From Deltaproteobacteria bacterium UBA6106 (GTDB taxonomy: Bacteria > Desulfobacterota > Syntrophorhabdia > Syntrophorhabdales > Syntrophorhabdaceae): 64,000 bases of DNA. The stretch is taken from assembly GCA_002428485.1 (NCBI GenBank), contig DIWM01000047.1, positions 68,674 through 132,673 on the forward strand. Direction: 5' to 3'. The position numbers were made by a program, and so were the translations under genes. Positions 43,204-52,489 of this stretch are shown here, in pieces; within the stretch, counting starts at the first letter, position 1, and each line of letters starts with the position of its first letter. Under the pieces are notes generated by a model. That model searched no databases. It was given only the letters and a program-made list of their open reading frames with translations, and was not told where the DNA came from.

Positions 43204-43991
43204 AGATCCTTTTTTCTACCGGATGTCTTTTCCACCTGCCCATCGAGAACATCTTTTTCTACGCAAAGGAAGCAGGGTTCGACGGCTGCGACCTTTTGAT
43301 AGACATGAAATTCAACAGCGACGGCTATCTCGAGAGGGTACAGAACTGCCTTGATATCCTCCCCGTCTATTCTATCCACGCCCCTTTTGTGAAGATGAAG
43401 ACATGGGGAACACCGGCCGATATTCTGACCAGGACGATAGATATCGCGCGCACCGTAGGCGCGAAGGTGGTGAACTTTCACCCGCCTTCGTGGTTTGCCA
43501 TGGAGGTCCAGTTCCTCAAATGGTTCAGGGAGATAAAGGACTTTCAGAAGGAGCTGGGATGCGACGACGTCTTCCTCGCAGTGGAAAATATGCCCAGGAC
43601 CGGGACCCGATTGATGCTCACGTGCTTTATCCTCAATGACCTGAAAGACCTCGTTGATTTTGGCGTTGAAAGGAATCTCTACTTTACCTTTGACACCACC
43701 CATTTCGGGACGTTCGGCGATGATATTGTCGCTGGTTTTTTGCGCGTCTTCAAGACCGGCAGGCTAAAAAATATCCATCTTAGCGACCATGGATTGCACA
43801 AAAGCCATCTCTTTCTCGGCAAAGGCGACCTTCCGATCGTCAAATTATTAAATACCATCGGGAGGCTCGGATACGACGGGATGATAACCCTTGAGCTGGA
43901 TGCCCGCGAATTCCCGAAGACGGAGGAGTGGATCGCAAGGGTAATGAAATATCAGTGTGATCTTATAAAATTACACACGCAGAGGCAGTGA
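43200..43991 (+). CDS. Sugar phosphate isomerase/epimerase-like TIM-barrel protein
   Basis: 263 residues of the AP-endonuclease-2/xylose-isomerase-like barrel: FYAKEAGFDGCDLLID, VYSIHAPFVK, VNFHPPSW, LAVENMPRTG, FTFDTTHFGTFG, IHLSDHG...LGKGDLP, GMITLELDAREFP. The metal-binding Glu/Asp/His positions appear kept. Function within the family ranges from isomerases to endonuclease IV-like enzymes; I cannot narrow it. Overlaps the M24 gene by 4 bases (ATGA). Confidence 0.78.
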   Translation: MKILFSTGCLFHLPIENIFFYAKEAGFDGCDLLIDMKFNSDGYLERVQNCLDILPVYSIHAPFVKMKTWGTPADILTRTIDIARTVGAKVVNFHPPSWFAMEVQFLKWFREIKDFQKELGCDDVFLAVENMPRTGTRLMLTCFILNDLKDLVDFGVERNLYFTFDTTHFGTFGDDIVAGFLRVFKTGRLKNIHLSDHGLHKSHLFLGKGDLPIVKLLNTIGRLGYDGMITLELDAREFPKTEEWIARVMKYQCDLIKLHTQRQ

Positions 43992-44004
43992 ACAGTAGAT
44001 AGCC

Positions 44005-44066
44005 GTCAGTATCGAATATCGATAATCGATCATCGAGTTCGCTATGAGCCATGAGCTATGAGCTGT
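44005..44066. repeat. GATAATCGATCATCGA and AGCTATGAGC words
   Basis: GTATCGAATATCGATAATCG, ATCATCGAG, then CTATGAGCCATGAGCTATGAG. The short gap before radA is almost entirely made of these dispersed words. Confidence 0.7.
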
Positions 44067-44079
44067 TAAAGGGGAATAG

Positions 44080-45402
44080 TTGTCTAAGAAGATAGTTTTT
44101 GTATGCGATGCCTGTGGGTATGAGACTTTCAAGTGGATGGGGAAATGCCCCAGGTGCGGGGGCTGGGATACGATCCGTGAATACAAGGTCGATAAGGCGG
44201 TCGAATCGCAGGAGAAGAAAAGTCCCGTCATCGTTACCGATGACGATATTACCGAAGAGAGGACAATCCTCGGCATCGATGAGATGGACAGGGTCCTGGG
44301 GGGAGGGCTCACGATCGGTTCATCGATACTTCTCGGAGGGGATCCCGGGATAGGCAAGACGACGTTATGTTTTGAGATAGCGGCGCGGATGGTCGAGCTC
44401 GGGCTGAATGTCCTTTATGTCTCCGGCGAGGAATCATTGAAGCAGCTTGCCTCGCGGAGAAAAAGGTTGAACCTCAACGGTAATTTTCCGATCCTTGCAA
44501 CGAACCAGCTTGATGATATCCTTGAAGCCGCAACAGGAACAACATATCACCTCGTTGTTGTCGACTCAATCCAGTCGGTCTATAACAGCAGCCTGCCTAT
44601 GCTTCCGGGGAATGTGAGCCAGATAAAGGATGTCTCTTCGAAATTGACGATGGCGATGAAATCCATGGATACAACGCTCATCTTCATCGGCCACGTGACA
44701 AAGGAAGGCGCTATCGCCGGCCCCAAGATCCTCGAACATATGGTGGATACGGTGCTTTATTTTGAAGGGGACAAGATGCTTCCCTACAGGATGCTGCGGG
44801 CCATCAAGAACAGGTATGGGCCCGTCGATGAGGTCGGCATATTCCAGATGAGAAAAGAGGGGCTCATAAGCGTAGAGAACCCGTCGCAGTTTTTTGTTTC
44901 CGAGAGAGGGGACATCGGCTCAGGCAGCACGCTCTTCCCTTATATCACCGGGTCAAGGCCTATCATCCTGGAGGTGCAGGCTGTAACGCCCAAAACGAAC
45001 TTCTCGATCCCCAAGCGGCTGTCCCTCGGGTATGATGTCAACCGGCTTTTTATCCTCATTGCCGTCATTGAAAAGGCCATCGGGAAACCCTTTTTTGACA
45101 GGGACGTCTATGTGAACGTCACCGGCGGCATGAAGGTCAATGAGCCGGCAATAGACCTTTCCGTGGCCGCATCGATCCTTTCAAGCTTTAAAGATATTGT
45201 CATCGGACAGGATACTGCCCTGTTCGGGGAAGTCGGCCTTACGGGAGAGATCCGCAAGATCGTCTACATGGACATGAGGGTCAGGGAGTGCGAACGCCTT
45301 GGGATCAGGAAGATCTTCTGCCCGAAAGGCGTTGAAAAGGTCCAGGGCCTTGAGATCATACCGCTTAAGAACATCCGGGAACTGTACGAACACCTCGTTT
45401 AG
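44080..45402 (+). CDS. radA: DNA repair protein RadA
   Basis: 440 residues. Zinc finger CDACGYETFKWMGKCPRC at the N-terminus, RecA-like ATPase with Walker A GGDPGIGKTTL (about residue 88), the RadA-specific KNRYG motif (about 245) and a C-terminal Lon-type domain (VYVNVTGGMKVNEPAIDLSVAAS). It drives branch migration in recombination. The start is TTG 44080 with AAAGGGG upstream; no ATG in frame precedes the zinc finger. Confidence 0.94.
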   Translation: MSKKIVFVCDACGYETFKWMGKCPRCGGWDTIREYKVDKAVESQEKKSPVIVTDDDITEERTILGIDEMDRVLGGGLTIGSSILLGGDPGIGKTTLCFEIAARMVELGLNVLYVSGEESLKQLASRRKRLNLNGNFPILATNQLDDILEAATGTTYHLVVVDSIQSVYNSSLPMLPGNVSQIKDVSSKLTMAMKSMDTTLIFIGHVTKEGAIAGPKILEHMVDTVLYFEGDKMLPYRMLRAIKNRYGPVDEVGIFQMRKEGLISVENPSQFFVSERGDIGSGSTLFPYITGSRPIILEVQAVTPKTNFSIPKRLSLGYDVNRLFILIAVIEKAIGKPFFDRDVYVNVTGGMKVNEPAIDLSVAASILSSFKDIVIGQDTALFGEVGLTGEIRKIVYMDMRVRECERLGIRKIFCPKGVEKVQGLEIIPLKNIRELYEHLV

Positions 45403-45424
45403 CTCATGGCTCATAGCAAGATCA

Positions 45425-45610
45425 AGCACGAAATTCGAAGCACCAAATCCTAAACAATATCAAAATCCGAATATCAAATGTTCAATCCGGATGATACCTC
45501 GCAGCTTGCTGCGGGGTAGTTCATTTTGAATTTTGAACATTCGAATTTGTTTAGGATTGTCCCTCCTTCGTCAGGATTAAACCTTGCGAAATTCGGATTT
45601 AGGATTTGTC
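45425..45610. repeat. AT-rich dispersed inverted repeat (copy 3)
   Basis: The left arm has CACCAAATCCTAAACAATATC, AAAATCCGAATATC and AAATGTTC; the right arm has TTTTGAACATTCGAATTTG, TTTAGGATTG and TTCGGATTTAGGATTTG. The centre carries ATACCTCGCAGCTTGCTGCGGGGTA, a short GC hairpin. Between convergent radA and the stress-protein gene. The same block, TTGTCCCTCCTTCGTCAGGA, is shared with the copy at 5850-6013. Confidence 0.8.
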
Positions 45611-45646
45611 CTTGCCATGAGCTATGAGCTATGAGCCGCTTTTCCT

Positions 45647-46102
45647 TTACGGCATCTGGAACGATTTCCCCTTTGGCCGTATCGTCAGGACAGGGCAGGG
45701 GGCTTTCCGGACGACCTTTTCCGCCACGCTCCCTATGAGGACATGCTCGATCCCGCTTCGCCCGTGGGTTCCCATGACGATGAGGTCAATCCCCTCGGTT
45801 TTTACATAATCAATGATCTCTAAAAAGGTAACGCCTGTCCTTATGATCTTTTTTACGGGGATATCTATCTTATTGATGATCTTGTCGAAATCGCTGTTTA
45901 CTTCTGTGCTGATGTTTTTTTCGATCGCTACGAGGTTTTCCGGAGTAAGGAATGACTCGTAGGGCGTAAAATAATTAAGATTGGGTATGACGTGAAACAG
46001 GTGCAGTTCTGCGTTGAACTTTTTTGTGATGCTTGTTGCGTAGGAGACAATTTCGCTTGAGTATTCTGAAAAATCGATCGGGCAGACTATCTTCTTAAAC
46101 AT
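45647..46102 (-). CDS. Universal stress protein (UspA family)
   Basis: 151 residues: KKIVCPIDFSEYSSEIVSYA at the start and the ATP-binding GTHGRSGIEHVLIGSVAEKVV (G-x2-G-x9-G-S) near the end, so it belongs to the ATP-binding Usp group. I chose ATG 46102 (MFKKIV), 9 bases after GGAGG, not GTG 46111, which overlaps the ribosome-binding site. Single gene; specific stress unknown. Confidence 0.88.
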   Translation of the reverse strand: MFKKIVCPIDFSEYSSEIVSYATSITKKFNAELHLFHVIPNLNYFTPYESFLTPENLVAIEKNISTEVNSDFDKIINKIDIPVKKIIRTGVTFLEIIDYVKTEGIDLIVMGTHGRSGIEHVLIGSVAEKVVRKAPCPVLTIRPKGKSFQMP

Positions 46103-46285
46103 GGCATACACCTCCAGATATTTTATATCTATATTAGTCTATATACATAGGAGTTCTTATTTAGTCAAATCATTTTATTATTCCAATATTAAGAGGGTGA
46201 AAGGATTCAAGGGGTTGCGGGTATTGCTTGAAAAATTCAGAACAGATACGTATATTAATTCATACATAACCATGAAGGAGGCGAA

Positions 46286-46630
46286 ATGGCGCTCATCGAT
46301 GACCTGAAGAAGAAGACAGGAGAGGGCTTGAGGACGCTCAGGGAAACAGCCCAGGACATTGCCTTCAATGTCGAGAAGCAGGCAACGATCGGAAAGAAGA
46401 AATACATCGATATCACGAAGGCCCGGCACGGCATACAGAAATTATATGCCGAGATCGGTGAATACGTATACGATACATTTACTTCAGAGAAAACGATAAG
46501 CAGGGAAGATGGTTACATAGGGGAGCGCGTACATTCGATCTCGAAGCTGAAACTCCTCATCCGCGACATCGAAGAGGAGATAGATAAGATACAGAAGACG
46601 CAAGCACCGAAAGAGAACCAAAACCCGTAA
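46286..46630 (+). CDS. Small helical hypothetical protein
   Basis: 114 residues, almost wholly helical and charged: ALIDDLKKKTGEGLRTLRET, AQDIAFNVEKQA, ARHGIQKLYAEIGEYVYDTF, then a coiled-coil-like SISKLKLLIRDIEEEIDKIQK. AAGGAGGCGAA precedes the ATG. No membrane segment or signal peptide. I do not recognise a named family; similar short proteins with the IQKLYAEIGEYVYD motif occur widely in Deltaproteobacteria, from memory. It ends in CGTAAGTCGTAAGGCG repeat words that overlap its stop. Confidence 0.65.
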   Translation: MALIDDLKKKTGEGLRTLRETAQDIAFNVEKQATIGKKKYIDITKARHGIQKLYAEIGEYVYDTFTSEKTISREDGYIGERVHSISKLKLLIRDIEEEIDKIQKTQAPKENQNP

Positions 46631-46847
46631 GTCGTAAGGCGTCAGGCGTCAGGCGAGAAAACCAAAACCTGATACTGGATGCTTGTCAGATGCAATTCAG
46701 GGAACGAGACAAACGAAAAGTGAGATTGCCGCGTTCTGCGGGGTATCAGAGGGGGGAATCATCCGGACTGAACAGACGTTGTTGTCTCCCCTTACGCCTC
46801 ACGCCTTACGGAATTTAACGCCTCACGACTCACGGTATTTTACGGGT
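46625..46847. repeat. CGTAAGGCGT words flanking a unique spacer
   Basis: 46625-46657 has GTAAGTCGTAAGGCGTCAGG; 46790-46846 has the inverse words CCTTACGCCTCACGCCTTAC and CGCCTCACGACTCACGG. The 130 bases between look unique and non-coding. Confidence 0.7.
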
Positions 46848-47864
46848 TTACAGATATTTCTTTATCAGCGCCTCTGCGATCTGGACTGCGTTCAGGGCTG
46901 CCCCTTTCCGGATATTGTCGGCAACGATCCACATGTTCAGGCCGTGCGATACCGTATCGTCCCTTCTGATGCGGCCCACAAAGGTATCATCCTTTCCTGC
47001 CGCGTTGATCGCGAGCGGATATTTGTTCTTTTTCGGGTCGTCGACGACCTTTACGCCGGGGGCCTTCTTCAACAGGGCACGCGCCTTTGCCGGGGTTATC
47101 TCTTTTTCAAATTCGATGTTTACCGATTCGGAGTGGCCGTAGAAGACGGGAACCCTGACAGTCGTGGCGGTGACGGCAATGCCGTGATCCTCCATGATTT
47201 TCTTTGTCTCGTTGACCATCTTCATCTCTTCCTTTGTGTACCCGTTGTCGAGGAAGGAATCGATATGCGGCAGGCAGTTAAACGCTATCTGATGGGGATA
47301 GACCTTGATCTCGACCTTCCGTGCGTTATAGATGTTCAGCACCTGCTGCTCCAGCTCTTTGATCGCCTTCATGCCTGTCCCCGATACCGCCTGGTATGTC
47401 GACACAACGACCCTCTTTATCTTTGCGAAATCATGGAGCGGCTTCAGGACGACAACCATCTGGATCGTTGAGCAGTTGGGGTTTGAGATGATCCCCTTGT
47501 TCTTATACCCTGCGATCGCGTGCTCGTTCACTTCAGGGACGACGAGGGGGACATCGGGGTCCATCCTGAATGCGCTCGTGTTGTCTATCACCACACATCC
47601 GCTCGCAGCGGCTATGGGAGCGAATTTCATGCTCACCGAGCCGCCGGGAGAGAAGAGGCCGATATCGATCCCCTTAAAAGAATCTTCTTTCAGCTCCTGG
47701 ACCTTTATGCTTTTTCCCTTGAAAGGCAATGTTTTCCCGGCGCTCCTTGAAGATGCGAGAAGGATAAGATTTTTCACAGGGAAATCCCTTTCCTCAAGGA
47801 CGCTGATCATTTCGTTTCCGACAGCTCCGGTTGCACCGGCAACGGCTACATTGTAGGTTTTCAT
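46848..47864 (-). CDS. asd: Aspartate-semialdehyde dehydrogenase
   Basis: 338 residues: VAVAGATGAVGNEMISVLEER (NADP motif), the SPGGSVSMKFAP segment, catalytic cysteine in SNPNCSTIQMV, QAVSGTGMKAIKEL and the late VRVPVFYGHSESVNIEFE. It makes aspartate semialdehyde for lysine, threonine and methionine. It is 1 base from leuD and is the last gene of the leu operon. Confidence 0.94.
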   Translation of the reverse strand: MKTYNVAVAGATGAVGNEMISVLEERDFPVKNLILLASSRSAGKTLPFKGKSIKVQELKEDSFKGIDIGLFSPGGSVSMKFAPIAAASGCVVIDNTSAFRMDPDVPLVVPEVNEHAIAGYKNKGIISNPNCSTIQMVVVLKPLHDFAKIKRVVVSTYQAVSGTGMKAIKELEQQVLNIYNARKVEIKVYPHQIAFNCLPHIDSFLDNGYTKEEMKMVNETKKIMEDHGIAVTATTVRVPVFYGHSESVNIEFEKEITPAKARALLKKAPGVKVVDDPKKNKYPLAINAAGKDDTFVGRIRRDDTVSHGLNMWIVADNIRKGAALNAVQIAEALIKKYL

Positions 47865-47865
47865 G

Positions 47866-48351
47866 TTATTCCTCCAGTTGTTTTTTCAGGTAATTGATGA
47901 GCCCGCCTTTATTGATGAGCTCCACCATGAATGGCGGTATAGGTTTTGCCGTTACCTCCATGTCTCTCCAGCGAATAACCCCTGATGAGAGATCGATCCC
48001 GATCTCTTCCCCTTCATCTATGTTATCGATAATGTCTGCCTCAAGCAGCGCCAGCCCCTTGTTGAAGGCGTTCCTGTAGAATATCCTTGCAAAGCTTTTC
48101 GCGATCACAAGGGGGATGCCGAGCGCGGATATGGCGATGGGGGCATGTTCCCGCGAAGAACCGCACCCGAAGTTTGATCCCGATACAATGATATCGCCTG
48201 CCATAACTTTTTCGTGAAATGATGGGGCAATGGGCTCCATGCAGTGCTCACCGAGCGATTTGGGGTCCGTCATCGCGAGGTATTTCGCAGGGATAATGAT
48301 GTCTGTGTCTATGTTGTCGCCGAATTTCCATACCCTTCCTTTGATAAGCAT
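47866..48351 (-). CDS. leuD: 3-isopropylmalate dehydratase small subunit
   Basis: 161 residues, the short swivel-domain type: GRVWKFGDNIDTDIIIPAKYL, VSGSNFGCGSSREHAPIA, AKSFARIFYRNAFNKGL. Partner of LeuC in leucine synthesis. The 150-base gap upstream to leuC contains AGCTATCAGC and CGCCTTACGCC repeat words. Confidence 0.94.
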   Translation of the reverse strand: MLIKGRVWKFGDNIDTDIIIPAKYLAMTDPKSLGEHCMEPIAPSFHEKVMAGDIIVSGSNFGCGSSREHAPIAISALGIPLVIAKSFARIFYRNAFNKGLALLEADIIDNIDEGEEIGIDLSSGVIRWRDMEVTAKPIPPFMVELINKGGLINYLKKQLEE

Positions 48352-48365
48352 ACAACCTCCATTTT

Positions 48366-48485
48366 TAGCTATCAGCTATCAGCAAAAAAATCCCGTTTAT
48401 AACGTTTGTCGAGTTTATTGAATTCGTCTTGTTTACTATCGGCTCCTTTTTTCCCTTACGCCTTACGCCTCACGCCTTACGGGTG
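48366..48485. repeat. Dispersed words in the leuC-leuD gap
   Basis: TAGCTATCAGCTATCAGC at 48366 and CTTACGCCTTACGCCTCACG at 48454-48485. They lie inside an operon, so the transcript must carry them. Confidence 0.65.
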
Positions 48486-48502
48486 TTCTGCTCTCAGCTG
48501 GT

Positions 48503-49762
48503 TCATATTTCTTCCGGATGTGCTATCCTTCCTTTTATCGCGCTTGCCGCCGCAACTGCGGGCCCTGCAAGATAGACCTCGCTTTCCGGGTGTCCCATCC
48601 TGCCGATGAAATTCCTGTTCGTCGTTGCTACCGCCCTTTCTCCTTTTGCAAGGACGCCCATGTGTCCTCCAAGGCAGGGGCCGCATGTGGGCGGCGATAT
48701 GATGCACCCTGCATCGAGGAAGATATCAAAGTAGCCCTCCCTCATGGCCTGACGGTAGATCTTCGGCGTGGCGGGAATGATGATGCAGCGAGTGTGCCCT
48801 GAGACCTTGTTCCCTTCCAATACCTGTGCGGCCGCCTCCAGGTCAGAGATCCTCCCGTTCGTACATGAGCCTATGATAACCTGATCTATGTCGACATCTC
48901 CCAGCTCGCGCACGTTTTTCACGTTCGAAGGCAGCGACGGGCACGCGACGTTTAGCTCGATCTTCGATGCGTCGATCTCAAAGACCTGCCGGTACCTGGC
49001 GTCGGGGTCGCTTTCGAAGACCCTGTATGGTTTTTTGCTGTGGGTCTTCATGTAGAGCATGGTCTTCTCGTCGACCCTGAATATCCCGTTCTTGCCGCCT
49101 GCCTCGATAGCCATATTCGCTATGGTGAAGCGAGAATCCATGGAGAGGGCGGAGATGGCTTCCCCGTCGAATTCCATGGCCGCGTACAGCGCGCCGTCTA
49201 CCCCTATCATGCCGATGATGTGGAGTATGAGGTCTTTTCCCGTTACCCACTTTGACCATTTCCCGTAGCAATGGAACCTGATGCTTTCCGGTACCTTGAA
49301 CCATATATGGCCTTTTATCATGCCGTAGGTGAGGTCTGTGCTCCCAACGCCGGTCGCGAAGGCTCCCATGGCGCCATAGGTACAGGTGTGGCTGTCTGCC
49401 CCAATGACGAGGTCGCCGGCCACGACGAGGCCCTGCTCCGGGAGGAGGGCATGTTCGATGCCGCAATTTCCACCCTCATAAAAATGGGTGATCTTGTGTT
49501 CTGCTGCGAATTCCCTGATCTTCTTGCAGTTTTCCGCTGACAGGATATCCTTGTTGGGGGTGAAATGGTCCATGACCAAGACGACCTTTTCAGGATCGAA
49601 AACATCTTTCGCGCCGACCTTTTCAAACTCTTCGAGCGACAGCGGCGCGGTGATGTCATTGGCAAGGGCAAGGTCGATCTGTGCGTCGATGATCTCCCCC
49701 GGCTCTACAAATTCCTTCCCGGCGTGCGATGCGAGTATCTTTTCCGTTATTGTCATGCCCAT
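48503..49762 (-). CDS. leuC: 3-isopropylmalate dehydratase large subunit
   Basis: 419 residues, the short aconitase-family LeuC: GADSHTCTYGAMGAFATGVGS and IIGSCTNGRISDLEAAA and CGPCLGGHMGVLAKGE hold the three cluster cysteines. With LeuD it isomerises 2- to 3-isopropylmalate. Start ATG 49762 shares one base with the leuA stop (TAATG), indicating translational coupling. Confidence 0.95.
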   Translation of the reverse strand: MGMTITEKILASHAGKEFVEPGEIIDAQIDLALANDITAPLSLEEFEKVGAKDVFDPEKVVLVMDHFTPNKDILSAENCKKIREFAAEHKITHFYEGGNCGIEHALLPEQGLVVAGDLVIGADSHTCTYGAMGAFATGVGSTDLTYGMIKGHIWFKVPESIRFHCYGKWSKWVTGKDLILHIIGMIGVDGALYAAMEFDGEAISALSMDSRFTIANMAIEAGGKNGIFRVDEKTMLYMKTHSKKPYRVFESDPDARYRQVFEIDASKIELNVACPSLPSNVKNVRELGDVDIDQVIIGSCTNGRISDLEAAAQVLEGNKVSGHTRCIIIPATPKIYRQAMREGYFDIFLDAGCIISPPTCGPCLGGHMGVLAKGERAVATTNRNFIGRMGHPESEVYLAGPAVAAASAIKGRIAHPEEI

Positions 49763-51297
49763 TATTTCACCTCGACTGTTTTACTTTTCATATATTCAAG
49801 CCTGTTCAGCGCGTTGATGTATGCCCTGGCGCTTGCCACGATGATATCTGTGTCAGCGCCTTTCCCGATGGATACGAGGCCTTTTTCCTCGAGTTTGACG
49901 AAGACCTCTCCCTGGGCGTCCATATCCCTGGTAATGGAATTGACGGAGAACTTGATCAGTTTGCTGGTTGTCTTGACGAGCTTCTTTATGACCTTGTAGG
50001 TGGCGTCTACAGGCCCGTCGCCGACGCCGACATCCTGCAATACGGTGCCGTCTATCTCGAGTTTGACGGTAGCAGTGGGGACCGTAGTGTTCCCGCAGCT
50101 CACATTGAGATAAACGAGCTTGTATCGCTCCGGTATCTTATACACTTCGTCCATGATGATCATCTCGATGTCTTCGTCGTAGACGTTCTTTTTCATATCC
50201 GAAAGCGTTTTAAACCTATTGAAGGCGAGGTTGAGCTCGTTGTCGTTCAAGTCATAGCCGAGCGTCTCTATCCTCTCCCGGAAGGCGTGCCTGCCGGAAT
50301 GCTTCCCGAGGACAAGGGAGCTTTTTGCGATCCCTACCGACTCAGGCGTCATTATCTCGTAGGTGAGCTTTGCCTTCAGAAGGCCGTCCTGGTGGATGCC
50401 TGATTCATGGGCGAAGGCGTTGGCGCCGACGATCGCCTTGTTGGGCTGCACCGGCACGCCCGTGATGGAGGTAATTAGCCTGCTCGAAGGATAGATCTTT
50501 TCCGTGTTGATCCGGGTGCCGGCGGGAAAGATATCCTTCCTTGTGCGGAGCGTCATGGCGATCTCTTCCAGCGAAGCGTTCCCCGCCCGCTCGCCGATGC
50601 CGTTGATCGTGCATTCTACCTGCCGGGCTCCGTTCATGATCGCCGCGAGCGAATTCGCCACTGCGAGCCCCAGGTCGTTGTGGCAGTGGACGCTGATCCT
50701 CGCCTTGGAGATGTTGGGGACATTTTCTACTATATACCGTATCAGCGAGCCGAACTCTTCGGGTACCGCATACCCGACCGTATCAGGCACATTGATCGTC
50801 ACCGCCCCCGCATTGATGACTTCTGCGAAGACGCGGCAGAGATAATCCCTGTCGCTCCGCGTCGCGTCCATTGCCGAGAACTCGACGTTGGGGGTGTACT
50901 TCTTCGCCCTTTTGACAGAGCTGACGGCGATCTTCATGACCTCGTCCCTGTTTTTCTTCAGCTGGTATTTGAGATGGATGTCGGAGGTCGAGATGAACGT
51001 GTGGATACGGGGTTTTGCCGCGCCTTTTATGGCTCCCCATGCCCGGTCAATGTCCTCGTTATTCGCCCTGGCGAGGCCGGCGACCTCGCTGTTCTTTATT
51101 GCGCCCGCGATCTGCCGTACGGCATCGAAATCGCCTTCAGAGGCTATGGGGAACCCTGCCTCTATGATGTCGACCCCGAGGATCTCGAGCTGCCTGGCCA
51201 CCCTGAGCTTTTCCTGGGCGTTCATCGTGTTGCCCGGCGACTGTTCTCCGTCCCTCAATGTAGTATCAAAGATATAAACCCTGTCTGACATAGGCAC
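49762..51297 (-). CDS. leuA: 2-isopropylmalate synthase
   Basis: 511 residues: catalytic TIM barrel with FDTTLRDGEQSPGNTMN, ISVHCHNDLGLAVANSLAA, NGIGERAGNASLEEIAM, and a C-terminal regulatory domain (LVYLNVSCGNTTVPTATVKL...GVGDGPVDATYK) that gives leucine feedback in this family. Length is normal for the full form. It is 50 bases downstream of lpxK. GAGGTG precedes the start. Confidence 0.94.
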   Translation of the reverse strand: MPMSDRVYIFDTTLRDGEQSPGNTMNAQEKLRVARQLEILGVDIIEAGFPIASEGDFDAVRQIAGAIKNSEVAGLARANNEDIDRAWGAIKGAAKPRIHTFISTSDIHLKYQLKKNRDEVMKIAVSSVKRAKKYTPNVEFSAMDATRSDRDYLCRVFAEVINAGAVTINVPDTVGYAVPEEFGSLIRYIVENVPNISKARISVHCHNDLGLAVANSLAAIMNGARQVECTINGIGERAGNASLEEIAMTLRTRKDIFPAGTRINTEKIYPSSRLITSITGVPVQPNKAIVGANAFAHESGIHQDGLLKAKLTYEIMTPESVGIAKSSLVLGKHSGRHAFRERIETLGYDLNDNELNLAFNRFKTLSDMKKNVYDEDIEMIIMDEVYKIPERYKLVYLNVSCGNTTVPTATVKLEIDGTVLQDVGVGDGPVDATYKVIKKLVKTTSKLIKFSVNSITRDMDAQGEVFVKLEEKGLVSIGKGADTDIIVASARAYINALNRLEYMKSKTVEVK

Positions 51298-51347
51298 CTC
51301 TTTTATAATTGCCAGGCTGTCAGCCGACAGCCTTCAGCCTTTAGCTT

Positions 51348-52430
51348 CTAAAACCCGGTTCTTGAATCCGTTTTTGTTGCCTCGTTGCCGTGTGAACGTA
51401 TCTTTTTCGTGATCAGCCCCAGCAGTTCCTCTTCTCCCTCGATGACCACATCGATGGAAAGGTAGAAAAGATTCTCCGGAAGTTTCATCCGGGCCATCTT
51501 CACCGCATCCTTTTCTGTTGTTACCATACACTGGACATCCTTGAAGGATGCGCATTTCTCTATATCCTTTTCCGTATAAACGTGGTGATCCGGGTAGGAT
51601 ATGGCATGGACTACCTCTGCATCCAGGTCTTTGAGGAGATCGAAGAATGACTGGTTGTCGCCGAGCCCGCAAAAGGCGAGAACCCGTTTTCCCGCAATGA
51701 AATTGTAATGGGCAAAGAGATCGTTCCGCATGTTGTAAAGATGGGCAGGTTTGTATTCGACGCGGAACGTCGGTATCGTTCCGGCATTGCATTGCGTCCT
51801 GCTGTCAGGCTCGCCTTTGTTGACGAGGATAACGTCTGCTTCACCCACACGTTCTTCGGGTTCCCGGTACGGCCCTAGGGGAAAAAGACCTTTGGCTGCC
51901 GCGCCTTGCCTTCCGTTGAGAACAAGTATATCCATATCCTTTTTGATGTTCCTCAACTGGAATCCGTCGTCGAGTATCGCCGTATCGATATTGAACATCT
52001 CTATCCCTTTTTCAATGGCCTTTGCGCGGCTTGCCCCGACGATGACGGGGACCTTTGATCTCTTTGCGAGCATCATCGCCTCGTCTCCGACTTCTTCCGC
52101 GGTATCCTTCCCGGCATCAACATGAAAGGTGCCCTGCCTTTTCCTCATATAGCCTCTTGTCACTATCCCCGGGTTAAAACCCTTTTCTTTTAGCCTTCGC
52201 GCTACGATGTCCACAATAGGCGTTTTTCCTGTTCCGCCGAGGGTTATATTGCCGACGCTGATGACGGGTATCCTTGCCTTTTCAATCCTCAGGAGACCCT
52301 TCCTGTATGAACATTCTCTAACAACAAGGCAAAACCGGTAAAGGGCAGACAGAAGGAGAAGCGGGATATAGAGAATAAGCCTCAGGGCCTGTGCTTCTCC
52401 ACGCCACACCCTTACTATAGTATCCCTCAT
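51348..52430 (-). CDS. lpxK: Tetraacyldisaccharide 4'-kinase
   Basis: 360 residues: N-terminal membrane segment (ILYIPLLLLSALYRFCLVV), Walker A VGNITLGGTGKTPIV, then VTRGYMRK, GDEAMMLAKRSKVPVIVGASR and ILDDGFQLRNI. It phosphorylates the lipid A precursor at the inner membrane, so the organism makes lipopolysaccharide. It is the first gene of the lpxK-leuACD-asd run. Confidence 0.93.
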   Translation of the reverse strand: MRDTIVRVWRGEAQALRLILYIPLLLLSALYRFCLVVRECSYRKGLLRIEKARIPVISVGNITLGGTGKTPIVDIVARRLKEKGFNPGIVTRGYMRKRQGTFHVDAGKDTAEEVGDEAMMLAKRSKVPVIVGASRAKAIEKGIEMFNIDTAILDDGFQLRNIKKDMDILVLNGRQGAAAKGLFPLGPYREPEERVGEADVILVNKGEPDSRTQCNAGTIPTFRVEYKPAHLYNMRNDLFAHYNFIAGKRVLAFCGLGDNQSFFDLLKDLDAEVVHAISYPDHHVYTEKDIEKCASFKDVQCMVTTEKDAVKMARMKLPENLFYLSIDVVIEGEEELLGLITKKIRSHGNEATKTDSRTGF

Positions 52431-52489
52431 ATTTAACCGAAATATATAACAGAAAATGCGCGAAAAATCAATGAATCAGAAGCGGCTCA

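Noticed and set aside
46683..47471. 262-codon open frame on the plus strand
   Set aside because: It is antisense to asd, has no recognisable domain, and the asd frame has full family motifs.
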